Source: Chryseosolibacter sp964563295 (GTDB taxonomy: Bacteria > Bacteroidota > Bacteroidia > Cytophagales > Cyclobacteriaceae). Taken from it: a DNA stretch of 7,875 nucleotides. Both the position numbers and the translations under genes were made by a program. This document shows positions 1 through 5,219 of this stretch, piece after piece. Every line of letters starts with the position of its first letter. Position 1 is the stretch's first letter. Location: assembly GCA_964563295.1 (NCBI GenBank), contig CAZLWX010000151.1, positions 1 through 7,875 on the forward strand, in the 5' to 3' direction. The notes under the pieces are model-generated. The model was not told the origin of the DNA, ran no database searches, and was given only the letters and a program-made list of their open reading frames with translations.

Positions 1-521
1 TTGCGACGGAGGTTTTCGAGGAAGTTCCTACTGAAACCTGGGTCGTCGGGAGTCAGGTAGGCGATGGACCCGTCCTGACGGCGGGAACTGACAACAATCG
101 GCGAGAGGCAATGATAGCGCACGGTGCTGGCGAAGACAGGAGGGACAAGTGTTTCAACGGAAGTGACTTCAAAGACGACTTTTGTATGCTGATCTCCCAG
201 GGCGCAGCGTTGCTGCAGAAACAGTCCCTTGACAAAATTCTCAAGACTGGCGTCGATCATGAACCGTACAACAAGGGAGACTTCTGTCCCCAGGAGACGA
301 ATTTGGTCCCCCAACATGTTGTACGGGCGCAAATCCATCTGCGAAAACGTGAACATCTTGAAATTCCGCGCATCGGCCTGGAAACCGGTCTCGTGAAGCA
401 TTTTGCTGTAGTTTTCATCGGCGCGACTGATCACTTTGTAGATCCAGGACGCAACCGGGTATTGGTAATTGGTGGGTAAAAAACAACCCGCGATCACGTT
501 GAGTGTTAATCGTAATTCCAT
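1..521 (-). CDS. cas6: CRISPR-associated endoribonuclease Cas6, N-terminal part (cut by left edge)
   Basis: Reading the minus strand from the ATG at 521 gives 173 complete residues open to the window edge, beginning MELRLTLNVIAGCFLPTNYQ. Cas6 is the RAMP-fold, metal-independent RNase that cuts pre-crRNA within CRISPR repeats in many type I and type III systems. The sequence follows the family order: a hydrophobic first strand, the 'NYQYPVASWIYKVI' segment, 'MLHETGF', 'FKMFTFS', and 'LSPIVVSSR' near residue 139. Tyr28, His43 and Lys55 fall where the Tyr31, His46 and Lys52 catalytic residues of Pyrococcus furiosus Cas6 fall, the lysine preceding M/L-F-T-F/Y-S in both (recalled from family knowledge). 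The C-terminal RAMP half with the glycine-rich loop lies outside the window. No cas gene is seen upstream, so this may be the first gene of an operon running left. The Shine-Dalgarno signal is weak. The family call is strong; the CRISPR subtype cannot be told. Confidence 0.88.
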   Translation of the reverse strand, partial: MELRLTLNVIAGCFLPTNYQYPVASWIYKVISRADENYSKMLHETGFQADARNFKMFTFSQMDLRPYNMLGDQIRLLGTEVSLVVRFMIDASLENFVKGLFLQQRCALGDQHTKVVFEVTSVETLVPPVFASTVRYHCLSPIVVSSRRQDGSIAYLTPDDPGFSRNFLENLRR

Positions 522-558
522 GGGGCTTTATTTGAGAGAACGAAGTATATTAATCCTT

Positions 559-575
559 TTGACAACGAGTGTCAA
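559..575. promoter_or_regulatory. Perfect palindrome upstream of cas6, possible operator or promoter element
   Basis: TTGACA-ACGAG-TGTCAA has perfect 6-bp arms and a 5-bp spacer, 38 bp upstream of the cas6 start. Each arm reads TTGACA on one strand, which also matches a -35 consensus. Minus-strand DNA between it and the gene is AT-rich (GGATTAATATACTTC) and could hold a -10/-7 element. The symmetry is seen directly; regulation of cas6 is inferred. Confidence 0.35.
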
Positions 576-683
576 TGAAGTCTCAGATTGGGCACACTAC
601 CGCAAGGGAAGTGAGTGACCTCCAGAATTGATGTGGATGGGCTCCGGGAAATGAATATAGAGTGATTGGGGGTGAAAAGCAAA

Positions 684-725
684 TTGGATGTTGGCTTTTG
701 GCTATTGGGAGTTGGCTTTTGGAGC
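684..725 (+). repeat. Heptanucleotide array TTGGNNN, six units
   Basis: Consecutive 7-mers TTGGATG, TTGGCTT, TTGGCTA, TTGGGAG, TTGGCTT and TTGGAGC run without a break. The first four bases are invariant and the last three vary. TTGGCTT is one base from a rotation of the CTTTGGC unit found at 1591-1697, so the two arrays may be related. Confidence 0.75.
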
Positions 726-786
726 CTTTGGAGGGGCAGCTATTGATTGCGCTCTTGGCGGGATGGAGGAGAAGGGGGGCGGAAAA

Positions 787-814
787 GTCCACAGTCGACG
801 GTCGACGGTCCACG
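787..814 (+). repeat. Heptanucleotide array GTCSACG, four units
   Basis: GTCCACA, GTCGACG, GTCGACG and GTCCACG follow one another exactly, and a partial fifth unit (GTCG) begins at 815. The unit is nearly self-complementary, since GTCGAC is a palindrome, so the array can fold in several registers. No coding role is visible. Confidence 0.75.
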
Positions 815-943
815 GTCGTTTGGAGATACGACATGGTTTCTGCACGAATTGAAATTGTGTTGGGGGCAAGGTGTCGGAGTTGTTGTGTGTGATGAGATCG
901 TAAACAGAATCACGTTCGGATTAGCAGAGGCGACCGAGTACTT

Positions 944-1016
944 ATATGTCGTCCCTACGGGACTTGGGGTGCTTGGAGGAATGCGTTTGCTACCGATATG
1001 TCATCGCTAGCGCGAT
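944..1016 (+). repeat. Paired-hairpin dispersed repeat, copy 1 (subtype I, plus orientation)
   Basis: ATATGTC is followed by hairpin A, GTCCC-TAC-GGGAC (951-963). After a spacer, CTACCGATATGTC (990-1002) leads into hairpin B, ATCGC-TAGC-GCGAT (1003-1016). The hairpin starts are 52 bp apart. The same arrangement, with the same A and B hairpin types but reversed, occurs at 4488-4560 and 4836-4908, more than 3 kb away, which establishes a dispersed family. Confidence 0.85.
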
Positions 1017-1092
1017 TTGGATTCGGGGATGAGTGCATGACACGGAAAAGGCGTGGTATTCCATTCGAGATTCTCAAACTGGAGGAGGGTGT

Positions 1093-1117
1093 TTGCTACC
1101 CATATGTCATTGCTAGC
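1093..1117 (+). repeat. Decayed half copy of the paired-hairpin repeat
   Basis: These 25 bases match 987-1011 with two mismatches (CTACCGATATGTC has become CTACCCATATGTC, and ATCGCTAGC has become ATTGCTAGC). The hairpin B stem is broken and no hairpin A lies at the expected distance upstream, so this looks like a degenerate remnant. Confidence 0.65.
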
Positions 1118-1334
1118 CCACCTACGCTGAAGGCTTCGGCGTGCCGGCGCGATTTATTTTGCGGCGAGGTGAAGAAAGATTTCGACAGGGAGTTACAAAC
1201 AGAAGGCCGAAGTTCGATGGGGTTGTCTTTCCTGCAAGACGAGCATTCTTTTGCCACTAAGGCACCAAGGCTCGAAGTTGCACAAAGGGAGTACGACGCA
1301 ATGTCGTTGCGAGAACTTCGGACTTCGCAATGTC

Positions 1335-1544
1335 GCTCGGTGTAACGAGTGGGGTTCCCTTCGGCTACGCTCAGGGCGGTGCTTCGCTTNNNNNNNNNNN
1401 NNNNNNNNNNNNNNNNNNNNNNNNNNNNNNNNNNNNNNNNNNNNNNNNNNNNNNNNNNNNNNNNNNNNNNNNNNNNNNNNNNNNNNNNNGCTCGGTGTAA
1501 CGAGTGGGGTTCCCTTCGGCTACGCTCAGGGCGGTGCTTCGCTT
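1335..1544. other. Scaffold gap 1 (N at 1390-1489) flanked by an exact 55-bp duplication
   Basis: The 55 bases before the 100 Ns (1335-1389) are identical to the 55 bases after them (1490-1544), both beginning GCTCGGTGTAACGAG and ending GGTGCTTCGCTT. A round 100-N run between identical ends of odd length fits two contigs sharing a de Bruijn overlap that were scaffolded without merging. The real locus may hold one copy and no gap, or an unresolved larger repeat. Confidence 0.85.
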
Positions 1545-1563
1545 CTCGCGCGCCGAGCGCGAG
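1545..1563. repeat. GC-rich perfect hairpin
   Basis: CTCGCGC-GCCGA-GCGCGAG has 7-bp perfect arms and a 5-nt loop, lying directly after the 55-bp duplicated segment. No T-run follows on either strand, so it is not a typical intrinsic terminator. Its function is unknown. Confidence 0.5.
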
Positions 1564-1590
1564 CCGCTCAGGATTCGGCTTCGAAGGGGG

Positions 1591-1697
1591 TTTTGGCCTT
1601 TGGGTTTTGGCCTTTAACCTTTGGCCTTTAGCCTTTAGCCTTTGGCCTTTGGTCCTTTGGCCTTTAGCCTTTGGCCTTTGGTCCTTTGGCCTTTTTC
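1591..1697 (+). repeat. Heptanucleotide array CTTTRGC, about 15 units, abutting the permease stop codon
   Basis: Units such as CTTTGGC, CTTTAGC, CTTTAAC and TTTTGGC repeat every 7 bp for 107 bases. The phase shifts by one base after two CTTTGGT units (extra C at 1654 and 1683). The CTTTGGC-CTTTAGC-CTTTGGC-CTTTGGT order hints at a higher-order unit. The array stops at 1697 and the permease stop codon occupies 1698-1700, so it is the immediate 3' untranslated region of that gene. Confidence 0.85.
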
Positions 1698-4163
1698 CTA
1701 TTCGTCTCTCAAAACATCCACCGGATTAACCGAAGCGGCACGCAACGAATGGTAAGCAGTGATAAGCAAGGCCATTGCCAACGTACCGACGCCCGTACCA
1801 ATGAAAATCCACACCGACGGCGTGATACGATAAGGGAATTCCTGCAGCCACTGTTGCATAAGCCAGTACGATAATGGCGCGCCGATGACGAAGGCAACAA
1901 TAATCAGTCGCGTGTAACTGCTGGCAATAAGTGTCAGGATGCTGGAAATAGATGCTCCGTTGACTTTGCGGATGCCAATCTCCTTTGTGCGCTGTTCCAG
2001 GGCATACACGATCATTCCAAGAAGGCCCATCGCCGCGATGATGATTGCCAACGCTGCCATCACGGTGAGGATCTCCCCGAACTTATGCTGCGCCCGGAAA
2101 GTTTCGGCGAATGCCTGATCGACGAATGAATAGTCGAACGGCAATGCGGAAGAGTGTTGGTTCCACAGATCTTGCAATGAACCCAGCGTCCTGTCCCAGT
2201 CCTTCATCTCTCCAGGTGAAATTCTCAGGACGAGGTACTCACGATGACTTTGGTACATCTTCGTGGTCTTCATATTAAAGAGCGCCATCGGTTCAATCGG
2301 CGTGTTCAGCGACCAATAGTTGAAGTCGGCCATAACGCCGATCACCTGAAACGTGGAGGTATCATAGGTAATCTTTTTTCCAAGGATTGATTCATCAACA
2401 GGCCAGCCGATCTTTTTCACAGCGGCTTCGTTCAGGATAACGTTGTTGAAGTCAGCTGCGTTATCAGGATGGAAGTTCCGCCCGACGATCAATTTGATGC
2501 CCAGCGTTTCCAGGTAGCGCTCGTCCGAAGCGGTGAAGTTGAGCGTAAACGTTTCATCGACTCCTTCGGCGTTGAACGAATCTCCATCCCATAGCCGTGG
2601 TGGTACGGACCTGGCTCTGGAGACTTGTTTCACGCCAGGGAGTTGGTTGGCTGAATTGGCGAACGCTTCGCCTGACGGCAGGGCCTCAAGATGGTTGATG
2701 ACGAGAAGGTTTTCCCTGTTGAAGCCAATGTCTTTGTTGGCGACGAATCGCAGCTGCTGGAATACAACAGCCGTGCAGATGATCAGGATGATCGAAACGC
2801 TGAATTGAAACACGACCAGGCCGTTGCGAAACGCCTTGCCTTCACGACCGGTCTTGATCTTGCCTTTAAGTGCTTCGGCGGGCCTGAAGCCACTCAGGAA
2901 AAAGGCGGGATAACTACTGGATAACAACGCCATGATCAGTGTTATCGAAGCCAACAGCATCAACAACTGCGGATCGGAAAGCAGGTCGAGATGGAGGGAC
3001 TTGTCGGTAATGACGTTGAACTTTGGAAGGAGCAGCTGGGTGAGCCCAATACCGACAGCAGCGGCGATAAGGCAAAAGATGAGAGCTTCAAAGAAATATC
3101 CCAACGTCAATCCCCCTTTGCCGAGGCCGAGTATTTTCCGAAGGCTTGCCTCCCTGATCCTGCGCGTGAATTGTGCCGTAGACAAGTTCATGAAATTGAC
3201 ACACGACAAGATCATGATGAAGATAGCCGCGCCAATAAAGGAGTAAACTACCTGCTTGTTATTGCTTTGATTGAGGCGGTTAATGACGGGTTGGTCGGGA
3301 AGGTGAATGCTGTTCATTGGTTGCATGAACAGATCCCATCGGCGGCCTGAGTTGATCCATTCGTCGTAGGTCGTGTTGAAGGCCACTCTCAATGTCTCGC
3401 CGACATGGGTTCGTGGCAAGGCTTCAATTTTCTTGCGCACAGCTTGCACATCGGCCCGCGGGTCGAGCCTGACGTACGTCTCCAGTTGCGTCCATACCCA
3501 ACTCCAGGCGAACTGTTCGATGGGAAATCGTTTCATCGAGAGTAGGAGATTGAATTCGATGTAACTGTTGTCGGGGGGATCTTCAACGACGGCAGTGACT
3601 TCGTAAGTTTTTTGGTTCGCGGTGCCAGGGGAGCCGAGAACGACGAGCTTACCGACGGGGTCTTCGGATCCAAAATATTTTTCCGCCGTGGAGCGTGTCA
3701 TCACGAGGTTGTCGGCCTGTGCGAATGCATTATGAGCGCTTCCGCGGATGACCGGGAAGTTGAACATTTCAAAGAAATTCGAGTCTGCGGCGAGAACACC
3801 ATTTTCTTCAAAGCTGATTACTTGTCCCTCTTCATTCTTGTAAGTGACGATGAAGTCTCCCGGCGTGTGAATGCTAGTCATCAGTTCCACTTCCGGTATT
3901 TCGCTCTTGATCGTGTAGGCTACGCCAGGACCCGTTGACGCGAACTGGTTTTTGTTGTTTGCTCCCCAGATGAATGTCTGGTTAATTCTGTAAATGCGAT
4001 CGACGTCGTGGTGGAATCCGTCGTAGCTGAACTCATGTCGCACGTACAGATAAATTAAGAGTGTGCAGGCGATGCTGATCGTCAGACCCAGGAGGTTGAT
4101 CAGGGAGAACAGGCTCTGTCGGCGTAGGTTGCGGACGAAGAGCATGATGGAATTTTTGAACAT
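1698..4163 (-). CDS. FtsX/MacB-family ABC transporter permease
   Basis: An 821-residue inner-membrane permease of the duplicated MacB-like type. The sequence shows an N-terminal membrane helix (about 21-43), a periplasmic MacB-core-like region (about 44-300), and three helices (about 304-326, 354-378, 398-424). These are followed by a fifth helix (446-469), a second periplasmic region (about 470-690) and three final helices (696-720, 741-769, 785-804). The cytoplasmic coupling motif EIGIRKVNGAS lies at 728-738, with a related IREASLRKILG at 337-347; the protein ends NPVDVLRDE. Such permeases work with a LolD/MacB-like ATPase to move lipoproteins, peptides or drugs or to transmit force across the envelope. 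No ATPase gene is in the window, so partner and substrate are unknown. Length and eight-helix layout are normal for the Bacteroidota version. The ATG at 4161-4163 gives the usual MFKN start. Family call firm, role open. Confidence 0.93.
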   Translation of the reverse strand: MFKNSIMLFVRNLRRQSLFSLINLLGLTISIACTLLIYLYVRHEFSYDGFHHDVDRIYRINQTFIWGANNKNQFASTGPGVAYTIKSEIPEVELMTSIHTPGDFIVTYKNEEGQVISFEENGVLAADSNFFEMFNFPVIRGSAHNAFAQADNLVMTRSTAEKYFGSEDPVGKLVVLGSPGTANQKTYEVTAVVEDPPDNSYIEFNLLLSMKRFPIEQFAWSWVWTQLETYVRLDPRADVQAVRKKIEALPRTHVGETLRVAFNTTYDEWINSGRRWDLFMQPMNSIHLPDQPVINRLNQSNNKQVVYSFIGAAIFIMILSCVNFMNLSTAQFTRRIREASLRKILGLGKGGLTLGYFFEALIFCLIAAAVGIGLTQLLLPKFNVITDKSLHLDLLSDPQLLMLLASITLIMALLSSSYPAFFLSGFRPAEALKGKIKTGREGKAFRNGLVVFQFSVSIILIICTAVVFQQLRFVANKDIGFNRENLLVINHLEALPSGEAFANSANQLPGVKQVSRARSVPPRLWDGDSFNAEGVDETFTLNFTASDERYLETLGIKLIVGRNFHPDNAADFNNVILNEAAVKKIGWPVDESILGKKITYDTSTFQVIGVMADFNYWSLNTPIEPMALFNMKTTKMYQSHREYLVLRISPGEMKDWDRTLGSLQDLWNQHSSALPFDYSFVDQAFAETFRAQHKFGEILTVMAALAIIIAAMGLLGMIVYALEQRTKEIGIRKVNGASISSILTLIASSYTRLIIVAFVIGAPLSYWLMQQWLQEFPYRITPSVWIFIGTGVGTLAMALLITAYHSLRAASVNPVDVLRDE

Positions 4164-4164
4164 A

Positions 4165-4217
4165 ACCTGTTAATTAATCCTGGTTACAGGTCAAAGGGCG
4201 TACCACCGGATGTGGTA
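4165..4217. promoter_or_regulatory. Two inverted repeats upstream of the permease gene
   Basis: ACCTGT (4165-4170) and ACAGGT (4186-4191) form an inverted repeat around an AT-rich 15-bp centre, directly before the ATG. TACCAC-CGGAT-GTGGTA (4201-4217) is a second perfect 6-bp inverted repeat. Either could bind a regulator or form an mRNA leader structure. I could not place a convincing promoter here. Confidence 0.3.
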
Positions 4218-4370
4218 TGGGGATTTTGATGGAAATTGGGGCATTCCGCGTTTTGGTGTCGTCCAATAATGTCCAAAAGTGTTCGTGAGCGATCAGTAGT
4301 AAGTGCCGGTTTCGGGTGGCGCACGAGGTTCATCATCTTGGTTCGGAACTACGAAGAGAGTAGGTCTTTT

Positions 4371-4442
4371 ATATGTCACCCCTACGGGGTTCTGGGATTT
4401 GCGTGTGGCGATTATACTACCGATATATCGTCCCTACGGGAC
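4371..4442 (+). repeat. Paired-hairpin dispersed repeat, copy 2 (subtype II, plus orientation)
   Basis: ATATGTC precedes hairpin A, ACCCC-TAC-GGGGT (4378-4390). CTACCGATATATC precedes hairpin B, GTCCC-TAC-GGGAC (4430-4442), giving a 52-bp start-to-start distance. Here the GTCCC hairpin is in position B, whereas in subtype I it is in position A. A TTTTT run follows hairpin B, but no plus-strand gene lies upstream, so a terminator role is doubtful. Confidence 0.85.
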
Positions 4443-4487
4443 TTTTTGGTTCGTTCGGGAGAAAAGAAATCAGGTCGGGCATCAGAA

Positions 4488-4716
4488 TCGCGTTAGCGAT
4501 GACATATCGGTAGGAAAACGCGCGCTTCGAAACCCGTGTAGTCCCGTAGGGACGACATATAATGACTGGGTCGCGTCGGATCAGCGAATGACATAGGGTT
4601 CACCATTTCATTTGCAGCGACGAACGCGAGCGAGTTCTTCCTATGCCACCCCTACGGGGTTTTCACGGGTCGCGTTTTGGCATTAATGCTACCGATATGC
4701 CGTCCCTACGGGACTT
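4488..4716. repeat. Composite inverted element, copy 1 (229 bp)
   Basis: The left arm (4488-4560) is a reversed subtype I pair: TCGC-GTTA-GCGA, TGACATATCGGTAG, then GTCCC-GTA-GGGAC at 4541-4553 and GACATAT. An 81-bp centre follows (4561-4641). The right arm (4642-4714) is a forward subtype II pair: ACCCC-TAC-GGGGT at 4648-4660 and GTCCC-TAC-GGGAC at 4702-4714. The arms are imperfect inverted copies, with the CATATCGGTAG and CTACCGATATG boxes facing outward. This resembles a BIME- or MITE-like element. It has no coding capacity, so any mobility would need proteins encoded elsewhere. Confidence 0.8.
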
Positions 4717-4835
4717 TGATGCGGATCAGCTTGTGAGTTTAGTTTGCGCAGGTTAATTCTCAACGCGCGAATACGAGCAGGTAGGATGTCGGATAACCTT
4801 GCTTAGGAGAATCAAGAACAAGACGAGCACCGGAG

Positions 4836-5219
4836 TCGCGTTAGCGATGACATATCGGTAGATAGACGCAGCCCATCGCAGCCGTGCAGTCCCGTAGGGA
4901 CGACATATAAAGACCGGGTCTTGTCGGATCACCGGATGAGATTGGGTTCACCATTGCATTTGCAGCGACGAACGCGANNNNNNNNNNNNNNNNNNNNNNN
5001 NNNNNNNNNNNNNNNNNNNNNNNNNNNNNNNNNNNNNNNNNNNNNNNNNNNNNNNNNNNNNNNNNNNNNNNNNNNNNGTCGGATCACCGGATGAGATTGG
5101 GTTCACCATTGCATTTGCAGCGACGAACGCGAGCGAGTTCTTCCTATGCAACCCTACGGGGTTTTCACGGGTCGCGTTTTTGTAATAATGCTACCGATAT
5201 GCCTTCCCTGACGGGACTT
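4836..5219. repeat. Composite inverted element, copy 2 (interrupted by gap 2)
   Basis: The left arm (4836-4908) has hairpins TCGC-GTTA-GCGA and GTCCC-GTA-GGGAC (4889-4901). The right arm (5145-5216) has worn hairpins, A reading ACCC-TAC-GGGG and B reading TCCC-TGAC-GGGA. The centre matches copy 1 closely (GGGTTCACCATT, TTTGCAGCGACGAACGCGA). If the Ns and one of the two 55-bp flanks are removed, 142 plus 87 bases remain, i.e. 229 bp, equal to copy 1; one deletion and one insertion in the right arm cancel. The right end runs into the aminotransferase stop codon. Confidence 0.8.
4923..5132. other. Scaffold gap 2 (N at 4978-5077) flanked by an exact 55-bp duplication
   Basis: Bases 4923-4977 and 5078-5132 are identical (starting GTCGGATCACCGG, ending GACGAACGCGA), with exactly 100 Ns between. 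Gap 1 has the same design and the same 55-bp overlap length. The gap lies within a repeat, which is where short-read assemblies break. Confidence 0.88.

Larger units (their letters stand above)
522..1697. other. Repeat-rich intergenic region with no supported gene
   Basis: About 1.2 kb between the cas6 start and the permease stop codon. The open frames here are short and made from repeats, so I call no gene. Contents in order: the palindrome at 559-575, heptamer arrays at 684-725 and 787-814, a paired-hairpin repeat at 944-1016, its decayed partner at 1093-1117, two octamers (CACTAAGG, CACCAAGG) at 1255-1270, a small inverted repeat CGCAA-N5-TTGCG at 1297-1311, gap 1 with its flanking duplication, a GC-rich hairpin at 1545-1563, and a heptamer array at 1591-1697. 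No CRISPR array is present. Confidence 0.75.
4164..5218. other. Gene-free region built mainly of paired-hairpin repeats
   Basis: About 1 kb between the permease start and the aminotransferase stop, with no supportable gene; the short open frames run through repeats or the gap. It holds two inverted repeats near the permease start, one single paired-hairpin copy (4371-4442), and two copies of a 229-bp composite element (4488-4716 and 4836-5219). Gap 2 lies inside the second composite copy. The stretches 4218-4370 and 4717-4835 show nothing I recognise. Confidence 0.8.

Noticed and set aside
111..479. Plus-strand open frame of 122 codons
   Set aside because: It lies antisense inside the cas6 fragment, whose minus-strand translation has clear family motifs. 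The plus-strand product resembles nothing I know.
583..834. Minus-strand open frame of 83 codons
   Set aside because: Its apparent sequence comes from the TTGGNNN and GTCSACG heptamer arrays, and it has no domain-like pattern.
998..1631. Plus-strand open frames in the region upstream of cas6, including ones crossing gap 1
   Set aside because: They are built from hairpin repeats, the duplicated 55-bp contig end and Ns, with no protein-like motif; the frame across the gap is an artefact.
4164..4197. A Bacteroidota-type promoter (-33 TTTG, -7 TAnnTTTG) for the permease
   Set aside because: TTTG is present on the minus strand, but no acceptable -7 element is found at the right distance with room for a leader.
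4430..4446. Hairpin GTCCC-TAC-GGGAC followed by TTTTT as an intrinsic terminator on the plus strand
   Set aside because: No plus-strand gene lies upstream, the stem is only 5 bp, and the same hairpin occurs elsewhere without a T-run.
4236..4596. Plus-strand open frames between the permease and the composite repeats
   Set aside because: They run straight through hairpin repeats, and their translated sequence is dictated by repeat units.
4371..5219. The regularly repeated hairpins as a CRISPR array belonging to the nearby Cas6
   Set aside because: Repeat units are short, of two subtypes and in both orientations. Distances between pairs vary widely, and the between-hairpin sequences are partly conserved in the duplicated copies, unlike unique spacers.
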